Below, in pieces: positions 44,811 to 54,102 of a stretch of DNA of 64,000 bases; position 1 is the stretch's first letter, and each line of letters begins with the position of its first letter. This DNA is from Caballeronia sp. TF1N1 (GTDB lineage: Bacteria; Pseudomonadota; Gammaproteobacteria; Burkholderiales; Burkholderiaceae): contig NZ_CP084629.1 of assembly GCF_022878925.1 (NCBI RefSeq), forward strand, positions 434,001 through 498,000. The letters run 5' to 3'. The notes beneath the pieces were generated by a model. It was not told the DNA's origin. It saw only the letters and a program-made list of their open reading frames with translations, and ran no database searches. Both the position numbers and the translations under genes were made by a program.

Positions 44811-45680
44811 ATGGCCACGGTGTCCGTACTTTATTCGCTCGTTTATCAATTCGGCGACAGCTTCGCTTATCTCGTGCTCGCAGCGCTCGGTCTTGCCGTG
44901 ATCTTCGGCATGATGGGGGTGATCAATCTTGCGCATGGCGAGTTCATCATGTGCGGCGCGTATGTGACGATCATCGCGGCGAAGCGCGGCGTGCCCTTAC
45001 CGCTCGCGATGCTGCTCGGCGCGATCGCCGCTGCGATAGCGGGCGTCGTCATCGAGCGTCTGGTGATACGTCATCTCTACGACCGTCTCTTCGATTCAGT
45101 GGTCGCGACGTGGGCCATCAGCCTTATCGTGCAACAGACCATGCTGCTGGTCGCCGGGCCGTCGATAGAAGGCATCGGCACGCCGTTCGGATCGTTCTAT
45201 GTCGGCGAATACTCGTTCTCGGTGTATCGCGCCGTCTTGCCGGTGATCGCGCTCGTGATTCTGTTCGCGTTGTACCTCCTGTTCTTCAAGACCAACTATG
45301 GCGTCTGCGCACGGGCCACCATACAGAACGCGAACATCGCGCAATGTCTCGGCTTGCGCACTGACCGGCTCTACACGCTGACCTTCGCGCTCGGCGCGGG
45401 GCTCGCGGGGCTGACCGGCGCGCTCTATGCACCGACCATGACCGCCGTGCCCACGATGGGCAGCAACTTCATCGTGCAGGCGTTCGTCTCGGTGGTGGTC
45501 GGCGGCGCCAACGTCATTGCGGGCACCACGCCTGCCGCTGCCGTGCTCGCGGTGATACAGACGGCGCTCACTGCATCGTATGGTCAGTTGTTCGGGCAGA
45601 TCGGCTTGCTGGTGACGGTGATCGTCGTCATCCGGCTGATGCCGCAAGGCCTCGGCAATCTGTTCACCCGCTTGCGTTAG
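44811..45680 (+). CDS. Amide/urea ABC importer, permease 1 (UrtB/FmdE-like)
   Basis: A 289-residue LivH-type inner-membrane permease with about eight helices and the usual 'MGVINLAHGEFIMCGAYV' near residue 40. The EAA-like region and C-terminal 'IRLMPQGLGNLFTR' are in place. It follows the binding protein after 63 bases and precedes the second permease by 9. Confidence 0.92.
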   Translation: MATVSVLYSLVYQFGDSFAYLVLAALGLAVIFGMMGVINLAHGEFIMCGAYVTIIAAKRGVPLPLAMLLGAIAAAIAGVVIERLVIRHLYDRLFDSVVATWAISLIVQQTMLLVAGPSIEGIGTPFGSFYVGEYSFSVYRAVLPVIALVILFALYLLFFKTNYGVCARATIQNANIAQCLGLRTDRLYTLTFALGAGLAGLTGALYAPTMTAVPTMGSNFIVQAFVSVVVGGANVIAGTTPAAAVLAVIQTALTASYGQLFGQIGLLVTVIVVIRLMPQGLGNLFTRLR

Positions 45681-45689
45681 GAGCCTCGT

Positions 45690-46727
45690 GTGAACAAATC
45701 AATCGCATTGAAGTGTCTGCCGTGGCTCGTCGCATTTTGCTTGCCGATGGTGATCGACGCCACCGCAAGCGGCAATCTCGCCTACTGTCTCGTGTGGGCT
45801 TTCAGCGCCGTCGGACTTGCGGCGATGTGGGGCCACGGCGGCATTCTCTCGTTCGGACAGACCGCGTTCTTCGGGCTTTCGGGCTATACGTATGGCGTTT
45901 TTACGCTCAACTTCGGCGACTACTGGTATCAGTCGTGGCTCGGCGTGATCGTCGGCTTGCTGGTGAGCGTCGTGGTGGCCGCGTTGATCGGCTACATGAT
46001 CTTCTACGGGCGCATCAAGGGTGTGTTCATCGGCATCGTGACCTTGTCGGTCACGCTCGTGCTCGAAACGTTCATGGCGCAGACGGCGGGGCCGCAATGG
46101 ACCATCGGACAGGCGCCGCTCAACGGCTACAACGGCATGGGCGGCATGCCGCAGCTCACCATTCCGTGGCCCGGCGGCACGCTCACGCTGGAGAACGCGA
46201 GTTTCTATTACCTCGTGCTGGTATTGCTGCTGATCGTGTATGCGATCACTAAACGCCTGCTCGACGGAACCTTCGGACTCACGCTCGTCGCGATCCGCGA
46301 AAACCCGCAGCGCGCGGAAATGCTGGGCGTGGATATCCGCCGGCATCAGTGGATGATCTTCGTATTCGGCTCCACGCTCGGTGGCCTGTCCGGTGCGCTC
46401 TATACGATCTGGGGGTCCTATATCACGCCATCGACGATGGGACTCACCGCAGCCGCAATGCCCGTCATCTGGGTGGCTACCGCGGGCAGGCAGAGCATCG
46501 GCGGCGCGATCATCGGCACTGCATTGCTCGTGTGGCTCTCGCAGAACCTCGCGGTGTACGGCAGCCAGTACGCGCTCATTCTGATGGGTGCGATCCTGCT
46601 GATCGTCGTGCTCGCGGCGCCCGAAGGCTTGTTGCCATCGTCGGCGAAGTTGCTGCGACGACTCTTCGAACGCGACCGGACGCATTCGCATGGCGCGATC
46701 AATGCGCACAAGGAGAGCAAATCTTGA
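45690..46727 (+). CDS. Amide/urea ABC importer, permease 2 (UrtC/FmdF-like)
   Basis: A 345-residue LivM-type permease beginning with GTG at 45690 behind a TTAGGAG site. Key stretches: 'AMWGHGGILSFGQTAFFGLSGYTYGVF' and 'AIRENPQRAEMLGVDIRRHQWMIFVFGSTLGGLSGALY'. Its stop overlaps the TTG start of the next gene. Confidence 0.92.
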   Translation: MNKSIALKCLPWLVAFCLPMVIDATASGNLAYCLVWAFSAVGLAAMWGHGGILSFGQTAFFGLSGYTYGVFTLNFGDYWYQSWLGVIVGLLVSVVVAALIGYMIFYGRIKGVFIGIVTLSVTLVLETFMAQTAGPQWTIGQAPLNGYNGMGGMPQLTIPWPGGTLTLENASFYYLVLVLLLIVYAITKRLLDGTFGLTLVAIRENPQRAEMLGVDIRRHQWMIFVFGSTLGGLSGALYTIWGSYITPSTMGLTAAAMPVIWVATAGRQSIGGAIIGTALLVWLSQNLAVYGSQYALILMGAILLIVVLAAPEGLLPSSAKLLRRLFERDRTHSHGAINAHKESKS

Positions 46728-47434
46728 CGGCCTTACTCGAAACGCGCGCGCTCAAGAAGCACTTCGGCGGCGCGCATGTGATCAACGGTATCGACTTCCA
46801 GATCGATGCGGGCGAGATACGTTGCGTGATCGGTCCCAATGGCGCGGGCAAGAGCACGTTCTTCAAGCTCATTACCGGTGAACATAAACCATCGGACGGC
46901 AGCGTGTATTTTCTCGGCCGCGACATGAACCATGTGTTGCCGCATGAGCGCATACGCATGGGCATGAGCATCAAGTTTCAGATACCCGGCGTGTTCCCGG
47001 ACCTCACCGTGCGCCAGCATCTGCAACTGTCGCTGCATCGCGCGAAAGATGACAGGCCCGAGAACATCGACGAACTCTTGCAGCGCTTCTTGCTCGCGCA
47101 GGAAGAGCATGTACCGGCGCGCAATCTTTCGCACGGCAAGAAGCAATGGCTTGAAATAGCGATGGCCGTATCGCTGCGCCCGAAGCTGCTGTTTCTCGAT
47201 GAACCCGTGGCCGGCATGTCGGTGGAAGAGACGCACGCGACCGGCGAACTCATCAAGCAACTACGCGACGATGGTCTCACGATGATGGTCGTCGAACACG
47301 ACATGACCTTCGTGAAGCAGATCGCAACGCGCGTGAGCGTGCTGCACGGCGGACGCCTTCTCGCCGATGGTCCGCTCGATGAAATACTCGCGCGCGACGA
47401 TGTTGCCGAGGTTTATCTGGGGAAGAAGCAATGA
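46724..47434 (+). CDS. Amide/urea ABC importer, ATPase 1 (UrtD-like)
   Basis: A 236-residue LivG-type ATPase: Walker A GPNGAGKST, a Q-loop region 'KFQIPGVFPDLTV', the signature NLSHGKKQW (variant of LSGGQ typical for UrtD), Walker B LLFLDEPVAGMS and the H-loop VVEHDM. It starts with TTG at 46724, overlapping the permease stop, with an AGGAG site at a good distance; the frame is open further upstream but inside the permease gene. It overlaps the next ATPase by ATGA. Confidence 0.92.
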   Translation: MTALLETRALKKHFGGAHVINGIDFQIDAGEIRCVIGPNGAGKSTFFKLITGEHKPSDGSVYFLGRDMNHVLPHERIRMGMSIKFQIPGVFPDLTVRQHLQLSLHRAKDDRPENIDELLQRFLLAQEEHVPARNLSHGKKQWLEIAMAVSLRPKLLFLDEPVAGMSVEETHATGELIKQLRDDGLTMMVVEHDMTFVKQIATRVSVLHGGRLLADGPLDEILARDDVAEVYLGKKQ

Positions 47435-48138
47435 GCGCCTTCTTCGAAGTATCGGGCGTGGAAGGCGGCTATGGCGGCGGACGCGTGTTGAATAGCGTGT
47501 CCTTCGGCATAGAACGCGGCGAAGTGCTCGCAATGATCGGCCGCAACGGCGTGGGCAAGACCACGTTGATGCGCGCGTTGATCGGACTCGTGCCGTTGAG
47601 CGCGGGAAGCATTGCGCTCGATGGCGTCGAGCTCGGGCATGCGAAGCCTTACGTGCGAGCGCAGCAAGGCATCGGTTATGTGCCGCAAGGGCGCGAGATA
47701 TTCGGCATGTTGACCGTGGCCGAGAATCTGCAGGTCGGTGCACAGGCCAATCGCGCGCAGGCTGCCGAGATGAAGGCGAAAGTCGTCGAGTACTTTCCGA
47801 TTCTCAAGGCGCGTTACCGGCAAAAGGCGGGCACCATGAGCGGCGGCGAACAACAGCAACTGGCGATTGCGCGCGCGTTGATCAGCGCGCCCAAGGTGTT
47901 GTTGCTCGATGAGCCGTCCGAGGGCATTCAACCGTCGATCGTCACGCTCATCGGCGACACCATTCAACGGATTGCGCGGGAGGCGCGTATCGGCGTATTG
48001 CTGGTCGAGCAGGACATGGGCATGGTAGAGCGCATTGCGTCGCGCTGCTGCGTGATGGACAAGGGCCGAATAGTCGATACCCTGAGCCCGGCGCAACTCG
48101 GAGACGAACAACTGATTCGCCAGTATCTGGCACTGTGA
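47431..48138 (+). CDS. Amide/urea ABC importer, ATPase 2 (UrtE-like)
   Basis: A 235-residue LivF-type ATPase: Walker A GRNGVGKTT, signature MSGGEQQQ, Walker B LLLDEPSEGIQPS, H-loop VEQDM. 'GYVPQGREIFGMLTVAENL' is typical of UrtE/LivF. It completes the importer and is followed after 13 bases by the amidase gene. Confidence 0.93.
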   Translation: MSAFFEVSGVEGGYGGGRVLNSVSFGIERGEVLAMIGRNGVGKTTLMRALIGLVPLSAGSIALDGVELGHAKPYVRAQQGIGYVPQGREIFGMLTVAENLQVGAQANRAQAAEMKAKVVEYFPILKARYRQKAGTMSGGEQQQLAIARALISAPKVLLLDEPSEGIQPSIVTLIGDTIQRIAREARIGVLLVEQDMGMVERIASRCCVMDKGRIVDTLSPAQLGDEQLIRQYLAL

Positions 48139-48151
48139 AGGAGCATCGGAC

Positions 48152-49138
48152 ATGAAATGGCTTGAAGATTCGATCATGATGAAACGTGGCGTCGGCGCGA
48201 GCCGCGAGCCGGTTGAGCACCATCTCACGGAAGAGTTGCAGCAGACGTTCCACTACACCATCGGTCCTTATTCGCAACCGGTGCTGCATGTGAAACCGGG
48301 CGACCGTATCGTGGTTGAAACGCGCGATGCCTTCGAAGGCAAGATCAAGGAAGAGACCGACAAGCCATCCGAACTGCTGACTGTGCCGTTTCTCAATCCG
48401 CAGAACGGACCCGTCATGATAGAAGGCGCGGAGAAGGGCGACGTGGTGGCCGTGTACATCGAAAAGATGTCGCCGCGCGGTGACGACCCGCACGGCTTCT
48501 GCTGCATGATCCCCAACTTCGGCGGCCTCACGGGTACGGACTACACGGCGCTTCTCAACGAGCCGCTGCCCGAGATCGTGCGCAAGATCAAGATCGACGA
48601 AGAGAACGTCTATTGGAGCAAGCGCAATACGTTGCCGTACAAGCCGCATATCGGCACCTTGAGTCTTTCGCCGGAGATCGACTCCATCAACTCGCTCACG
48701 CCGGATTCGCACGGCGGCAACATGGATGTGCCCGACATGGGGCCAGGCAGCATCACCTACTTGCCGGTGCGCTCGCCAGGCGGACGGCTTTTTATCGGCG
48801 ATGCACACGCCTGCCAGGGCGATGGCGAAGTGTGCGGCACGGCGGTGGAGTATCAAAGCACGACGACGGTGCGCATCGATCTCATCAAGGGCTGGAAGAT
48901 CGATTGGCCGCGACTCGAAAACGAAGACGCGCTGATGAGTATCGGTAGTGCGCGTCCGTTGGAAGACGCCACGCGCATTGCGTACCGTGAGCTCGTGTTG
49001 TGGATGGCCGCCGAATATGGTTTCGACAAGTGGGATGCATATATGATGCTGAGTCAGGTAGGCAAGGTTCGGCTCGGCAACTTCGTCGATCCGAAATACA
49101 CGGTGGGCGCCATGGTCGCGAAGCGCTACCTGAAATAA
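48152..49138 (+). CDS. Acetamidase/formamidase family enzyme
   Basis: A 328-residue FmdA_AmdA-family hydrolase, expected to split short amides such as formamide or acetamide into the acid and ammonia. Metal-site and active-site regions are seen in 'PDSHGGNMDVPDMG' (about 188-200) and 'GDAHACQGDGEVCGTAVE' (about 211-230). It is a cytoplasmic protein of somewhat short length compared with FmdA (about 400). Its place between the importer and the AmiC/AmiR-like genes points to uptake and use of amides as a nitrogen source. Confidence 0.92.
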   Translation: MKWLEDSIMMKRGVGASREPVEHHLTEELQQTFHYTIGPYSQPVLHVKPGDRIVVETRDAFEGKIKEETDKPSELLTVPFLNPQNGPVMIEGAEKGDVVAVYIEKMSPRGDDPHGFCCMIPNFGGLTGTDYTALLNEPLPEIVRKIKIDEENVYWSKRNTLPYKPHIGTLSLSPEIDSINSLTPDSHGGNMDVPDMGPGSITYLPVRSPGGRLFIGDAHACQGDGEVCGTAVEYQSTTTVRIDLIKGWKIDWPRLENEDALMSIGSARPLEDATRIAYRELVLWMAAEYGFDKWDAYMMLSQVGKVRLGNFVDPKYTVGAMVAKRYLK

Positions 49139-49212
49139 CACTCAAATAAAGGCGTGCGACGCTCGAGTTCACGCGTTGCGCGTCCGTACATTTCCGGTGA
49201 GCGTGTCACGCT

Positions 49213-50367
49213 ATGGCTTTGTCCGATCCCATCAAAGTGGGCCTGCTTTCTTCCACGAGCGGCGCGACTGCACTGCTCGAACGTTCGCAATGGCGCGGGG
49301 CCGCGCTTGCAATGGCCGAGATCAACGCGTGCGGTGGCATTGGCGGGCGCGAACTCGTGGCGGTTCATTACGATCCCGCGTCCGACCCAGCGGCATTCAG
49401 AGAGCGGGCGGAATGGCTCATCATGAAAGACGGCGTGAACGTGATCTTCGGCGGTTACACGTCCACGAGCCGCAAGGCCATGTTGCCGGTGGTCGAGAAG
49501 CACAATCGTCTGCTCATTTATTCGCAGCAGTATGAAGGCTTCGAGTATTCGGACAACATCATTTATAGCGGGGCATCGCCGAATCAAAATGGCGTGCAGT
49601 TGGCCGACTTCATGACGGAGACGTTCGGTGCGCGTGTGTATATGGTCGGCTCGCGCTATGTCTATCCGTATGAGTGCAACCGCACGATGCAGGAGTTGCT
49701 GTTGCAGCATCCGGAAGGCGCGATTCTCGGTGAACGTTATCTTCCGCTCGATGTATCGCGCGAGCCGTTCGCCGAAGTCATCGCGGACATCAAACGCAAA
49801 TCGCCCGACTGGATTTTTTGCACGCTGATCGGCGCCACGGTGCCGTATCTCTACGAAGCCTATGCGCGCGCCGGCCTCGATCCCGCGGTGATGCCCATTG
49901 CTAGCCTCAACACGTCCGAGACCGAGATTCATGCAATGGAACGAGGAATCGCACAAGGACACTACACGGCCGCGCCTTATTTTCAAAGCATCGATACGCC
50001 GGAGAATCACGCCGCCGTGCGTCATCATCAGACGCGCTTTGGCGCCGATACACCCACCGACATGAACTGGGAGGCTGCGTACTATCAGATGCACATGTTC
50101 GCCGAAGCCTGCGCGCGCGCGGGCTCGGACGAGATCGGCACGATCATGCCGCATCTGCTCGGCGCGGAGTATGCGGCACCGCAGGGACGCGTGCGTATCG
50201 ACCCGGTGAATCATCATATGGCGTTGTATCCGCGTATTGGCCGCGCGAATGAAGACGGTCACTTCAGCGTGTTGCGCGAGTCGAAGATCGCGGTCGCGCC
50301 CGATCCTTATATGACGCACCAGACGCTCGGCGATTGGGTGACCAAGCTGAGCTTGCGGGACTACTGA
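49213..50367 (+). CDS. AmiC-like cytoplasmic amide sensor
   Basis: A 384-residue protein of the same fold as the importer's binding protein ('IKVGLLSSTSGATALLERSQWRGAALAMAEINACGGIGGREL') but without a signal peptide, so it should stay in the cytoplasm. This is the hallmark of AmiC, which binds amides and holds the antiterminator AmiR inactive until ligand appears. The ANTAR gene begins one base after its stop, which matches an AmiC-AmiR pair. The conserved 'YSQQYEGFEYSDNIIYSG' stretch is shared with urea/amide binders. Confidence 0.88.
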   Translation: MALSDPIKVGLLSSTSGATALLERSQWRGAALAMAEINACGGIGGRELVAVHYDPASDPAAFRERAEWLIMKDGVNVIFGGYTSTSRKAMLPVVEKHNRLLIYSQQYEGFEYSDNIIYSGASPNQNGVQLADFMTETFGARVYMVGSRYVYPYECNRTMQELLLQHPEGAILGERYLPLDVSREPFAEVIADIKRKSPDWIFCTLIGATVPYLYEAYARAGLDPAVMPIASLNTSETEIHAMERGIAQGHYTAAPYFQSIDTPENHAAVRHHQTRFGADTPTDMNWEAAYYQMHMFAEACARAGSDEIGTIMPHLLGAEYAAPQGRVRIDPVNHHMALYPRIGRANEDGHFSVLRESKIAVAPDPYMTHQTLGDWVTKLSLRDY

Positions 50368-50368
50368 C

Positions 50369-51010
50369 GTGAGCACGCGAGGCGACAGAGGACAGCGCAG
50401 TCTGACTGGCTCCATTCTGGAGCGCAGTCCGCGCGTGATCGTCGTGCATCCGGACGATGACGACGGCCTCACGTTGACGAGCCATTTGCGACGCATTGGC
50501 TTCGAGGTCGAACGCGTATGGCCGCCCACGGATGTGCTGCCCGATCACGTGGATCTCGTGTTTCGCGCGTTGCGGCCCGACGAACGCGCGCCGCAGGACG
50601 AATGGCTCGGTCCCGACGCGCCGCCGCTCATCTGCGTCATCGGCTACGAGAACCCGACGTTTATCGATCAGGCCATCAAGATGGGATCGGACGGCATCAT
50701 CACCACGCCCATACGCGCGTCCGGCTTGTTGTCGGCCATCGTCATGGCGCTCTATCACGCACGACGCGCGCGTCAACATACGCAGCGTATTGCGAAGCTC
50801 GAACAGAAGCTGCTCGACAGTCGGCATTTGAGCGAGGCGAAGAGCATCCTCATGCTCATGCATCAGATCAGCGAGAGTCAGGCTTACGACATGCTCAGGG
50901 CGCAGGCGATGGAAAAGCGCGTGACTATCGACGATATCTGTCACTCGGTCATTCAAGCGGGCGAAGTGCTGCAGCTCAAACGCTGCGCCGCGCCCGGAGA
51001 GGAAAGTTAG
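50369..51010 (+). CDS. AmiR-like ANTAR-domain antiterminator
   Basis: A 213-residue protein starting with GTG. An N-terminal receiver-like domain without a clear phosphorylation site (about 20-135; 'VIVVHPDDDDGLTLTSHLRRIGFEVERVW') is followed by a coiled coil (about 135-155) and a C-terminal ANTAR domain (about 155-203; 'AKSILMLMHQISESQAYDMLRAQAMEKRVTIDDIC'). ANTAR proteins bind paired RNA hairpins and prevent termination. The operon leader at 43411-43491 has a strong terminator preceded by hairpins, the obvious target. Confidence 0.93.
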   Translation: MSTRGDRGQRSLTGSILERSPRVIVVHPDDDDGLTLTSHLRRIGFEVERVWPPTDVLPDHVDLVFRALRPDERAPQDEWLGPDAPPLICVIGYENPTFIDQAIKMGSDGIITTPIRASGLLSAIVMALYHARRARQHTQRIAKLEQKLLDSRHLSEAKSILMLMHQISESQAYDMLRAQAMEKRVTIDDICHSVIQAGEVLQLKRCAAPGEES

Positions 51011-51027
51011 GCACAGGAGCCACGGAC

Positions 51028-51792
51028 ATGGACTTGCAACTCAATGGATTGAAAGCGATCGTCACGGGCGGGACCAAGGGCATTGGCCTGGCCATTGCAC
51101 AGACGCTGGCGAAGGAGGGCGCGGATGTCGCCATCTGTGCGCGCGATGCGGCAAGCGTGGCAAGCACGGCGGATGCGCTCGCGGAACTGAGCGGTGCGCG
51201 TTCGCTGGGCGCAGCCGTCGATGTCGCCGACGGCGCGGCGCTCGGAACCTGGGTGCAAAGCGTTGGAGAGGACTGGGGCGGTATCGATATCATCGTCGCC
51301 AATGTGAGCGCGCTCGCCATCGGCAACGACATCGAATCGTGGCGCAAGGAGTTCGAGACCGACTTGCTCGGGACGGTTCATCTCGTCGATTCCGCCATGC
51401 CCTACCTCGAAAAGAGCGCGGCTGCGTCTATCGTGGCCATTTCCAGCGTGTCGGGACGCGAGATCGATTTCGCGGCGGGACCATATGGTGTTTTCAAGGC
51501 GGCGCTCGTTCACTACATGCAGGGGCTTGCGAATCAGCTTGCCGCGAAGGGCATTCGCGCGAACACGGTGTCGCCCGGCAATGTGTACTTCGAAGGCGGC
51601 GTGTGGGACTGGATCGAGCATAACGATCCCGAGCTCTTCGCCAAGGCGCTCGCGTTGAACCCGACAGGACGCATGGCAAGGCCGCAGGAGATCGCGAATG
51701 CCGTTGCGTTCATCGCGAGTCCGGTGGCGAGTTTCGTGAGCGGCGCCAACTTCGTCGTCGATGGCGCGCTCACTCGCGGCGTGCAGCTTTGA
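51028..51792 (+). CDS. Short-chain dehydrogenase/reductase
   Basis: A 254-residue classical SDR. Cofactor motif TGGTKGIG (about 13-20), 'VANVSALAIG' in the place of NNAG, catalytic Ser in 'ISSVSG' and the Y-x3-K pair in 'YGVFK' are visible, and the C-terminus shows the family 'FVSGANFVVDGA' end. Start at 51028 has an AGGAG site and follows the ANTAR gene by 17 bases, so it is probably the last gene of the amide operon. Its substrate is unknown. Confidence 0.9.
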   Translation: MDLQLNGLKAIVTGGTKGIGLAIAQTLAKEGADVAICARDAASVASTADALAELSGARSLGAAVDVADGAALGTWVQSVGEDWGGIDIIVANVSALAIGNDIESWRKEFETDLLGTVHLVDSAMPYLEKSAAASIVAISSVSGREIDFAAGPYGVFKAALVHYMQGLANQLAAKGIRANTVSPGNVYFEGGVWDWIEHNDPELFAKALALNPTGRMARPQEIANAVAFIASPVASFVSGANFVVDGALTRGVQL

Positions 51793-51807
51793 GCGGCACA
51801 GCGACCC

Positions 51808-53190
51808 TTACATCGGGTTCGCGGCGACGAAGTTCTTGAACGCCGTGTACTTCGGCTTGATGGTCCTGCCGTCGTTCTGCATCAGGCCGTAGGGACCTTC
51901 GCCGCCCACCGGGTCGTCATAGAGCTCGTAAGTCTGGATGGACTGGATGTTGTATTGCCTCGCGAGCAGCACGAACTCCGCCATCATCAGGTTGCCGACC
52001 AGATAGTTCGCGGTTTGCGTGTCCGTGCCATAGCTCGGGCGCACACCGAATTCGTTGATCCAGATGGGCTTATTGAACTGCGCGAGCGCCGCGAGCACGT
52101 TGTGGCATCCGGTGCCGCCGCAAGCGTTCACGATGTCGCCCTGATCCGAATACCAGTGCCATGCGGTGATGTCCCAGCTGACGATGGGGTGATTCGTGGT
52201 GCCGTCGGGTTGCGTGCCGTTGGCGAGCATCTGATCGAAGCCGTAGTGCATCCACGCGCCGCCGCCCATGATGATCTTGCCCGCCGTATCGACGGACTTC
52301 ACGCCCGCGATCATGCCGCGGATCACGCCGCGTGCAATCTGAAACTTCGCGTTGTCGTAGTGCTGCGGATAGATGCCGTCCACGTTTCCGGTGAGGCATA
52401 GCGCTTCGAGCTCGTTGCTGACTTCATAGTACGGATAGCGATTTGCGGCCGCCGTCTGCTGACCGAGCGTGAAGGCCGCGTTATAGGCATCGGCTTCGCT
52501 GCTGTAGTTCAGGTCCATCAGCATGACGGGGTAAACGGTCACGCCGCCTGCGGCCATCGTCGTTGCGATGCCGGCGAGCTTGGTCGCACCATACGCGCTG
52601 AACACTTCGTTGCGATACATCTTCACGCCTAGATCCTGCAACTGCGAGAGTTGCAGCGCGGGGCTCGATATGTCGTAGGCGCCGCCTTCGTTGTTGTGGC
52701 CGTTCGCGCCATAGAAGATCGAGTGCACGGTCACGGGCGTGACGGGCGTGACGATCGTGCCGGAAGCGGGGGAGACTGATGACGCCTGAGGGTTGTTTGC
52801 AACGGGCGGGACAATGGGCGTTATAGGCGTTACGAGCGCTGCGGGCGCCGTGGGCGCGATGACGGTCGTGTCGTTGCTGCTGGTCGAGTTGCTGCCGCTG
52901 ACCGTATGCGCGGACGACGTCGTGTCGCTCGTGGATGCCGTCGTCGTCGTGGTGGTCGTGGCCGAAGCCGATGCAGCGCCGCTTTGGGTCGTGGTCGTGG
53001 TTGTAGTCGTCGCTGCGGAGCCGGACGAGTTGGTGCCTGCCGCCGAGGTGCTCGACGCTTCCTTTGCATCGCCTCCGCCACCGCCGCCACCACATGCCGC
53101 GAGAACGAGGCTCGCGGCGAGCGCTGCTGCAAGCTTGATCGCGCTTGGCGCGGTAAAACGGGTTGCAAAGGAAAGAGGCACGGTCGTCAT
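51808..53190 (-). CDS. Lipoprotein glycoside hydrolase (clan GH-A-like)
   Basis: A 460-residue secreted protein. A signal ends in a lipobox (VLAAC, Cys near residue 33) followed by poly-Gly and a Ser/Thr-rich linker up to about residue 125 with long runs of Thr. The C-terminal TIM-barrel part shows two likely catalytic Glu: the acid/base in 'YEVSNELEAL' and the nucleophile in 'IWINEFGV', as in GH5/GH39-like enzymes. ATG at 53190 was chosen because it lies just before the signal; the frame is open to 53244. It converges with the amide operon (15 bases apart). The polysaccharide target is unknown. Confidence 0.8.
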   Translation of the reverse strand: MTTVPLSFATRFTAPSAIKLAAALAASLVLAACGGGGGGGDAKEASSTSAAGTNSSGSAATTTTTTTTQSGAASASATTTTTTTASTSDTTSSAHTVSGSNSTSSNDTTVIAPTAPAALVTPITPIVPPVANNPQASSVSPASGTIVTPVTPVTVHSIFYGANGHNNEGGAYDISSPALQLSQLQDLGVKMYRNEVFSAYGATKLAGIATTMAAGGVTVYPVMLMDLNYSSEADAYNAAFTLGQQTAAANRYPYYEVSNELEALCLTGNVDGIYPQHYDNAKFQIARGVIRGMIAGVKSVDTAGKIIMGGGAWMHYGFDQMLANGTQPDGTTNHPIVSWDITAWHWYSDQGDIVNACGGTGCHNVLAALAQFNKPIWINEFGVRPSYGTDTQTANYLVGNLMMAEFVLLARQYNIQSIQTYELYDDPVGGEGPYGLMQNDGRTIKPKYTAFKNFVAANPM

Positions 53191-53567
53191 AACGATACAG
53201 AATCCCTTAAAGAAGGCGTGATCATCCGCACGGACCAGACGCAACGGAAGTTAGTCATCCGTATAAACGCAAATCGAGGACGAGCGAAGCCGTCCGACAC
53301 GAAGATCGGTGCTGGACCACTAAAGCGGTATCACGTCAGCCTGCGTCTTCAACGACGCGCGGCCCTGGGTGGCGAGCGTCGGACAATCGTTTGCCTCGAA
53401 ACTCGCGTTTGAGAAAAGCTTGAAAAGTCGCTTGAACCGATGTTGCAAGAACGACCGATCGTCCTATAAGCATCGCTGCAACAAGTACGTTATCGGCGCG
53501 GCAGTGGCGAACTTTAGGCATTCAGGGAACGATGACAACGAAGTCCATCACGCCGGTTTCAAAGTCC

Positions 53568-53609
53568 AAAAAAACCAAACCCCGCTGGGCCATCGGCCGA
53601 ACGGGGGTT
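53568..53609 (-). terminator. Orphan intrinsic terminator on the minus strand
   Basis: On the minus strand the arms AACCCCCG and CGGGGTTT flank an 18-base loop region containing GGCC...GGCC self-complementarity, followed after two G by seven T (53568-53574). No minus-strand gene ends here, so it may end a small RNA or an unrecognised short gene transcribed from about 53650-53750. Confidence 0.55.
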
Positions 53610-54072
53610 CGTCGTTGCACTTGCTCATTGCTCACTTCCTGACCATTGCGCTCAGGCCTGCATTACGGCTACAGCGGGAAAACGTGCTGCGCTTTGTTGC
53701 GATAAAGATGACGCGTTGGTTTCAGACAACTTCTGTTTGCAACTGCTTCAAGCGAACCTTGGCTTGGCTGCGCTTCGGTCAAGGTAGGTAGGTGAGGCCG
53801 TGTGTTCAGCACTCGCCGGGTCCGCTTTCGTGCGGTGCGTTGATCAGCACCACGGAACAAAGTTTAATGCGCGTGCTCGCCTTTCAATCGGTGAAGGTGA
53901 TGCCTTTTCGACTTTCTGTTCGGCGCATATGCGGCACTCAAGTCCAGCGAGATACGGCCGTCTGATCGACGCCGCGCAACTAACCGCCGAATCCTGGCGC
54001 CCCGGCCTTCGCTGACGCCATCCTAGGGACAACCCGCATTGTTCTGACGGCCGTTTGATTGATACATTCCAA

Positions 54073-54086
54073 ATCATACGTATGAT
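54073..54086. promoter_or_regulatory. Palindromic operator before the GntR gene
   Basis: Perfect 14-bp palindrome ATCATACGTATGAT, 17 bases before the start of the GntR regulator. FCD-type GntR proteins bind such short palindromes, so autoregulation is likely. Confidence 0.65.
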
Positions 54087-54102
54087 CTAGAGACATAGAA
54101 AA

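Larger units (their letters stand above)
53191..54102. other. Intergenic region between hydrolase and sugar-acid operon
   Basis: About 900 bases. It includes a minus-strand terminator-like hairpin (listed) with no gene assigned to it, and a palindromic operator just before the GntR gene (listed). Short open frames (53369-53791, 53800-54015) show no family features or ribosome-binding sites and are not called. Confidence 0.5.
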
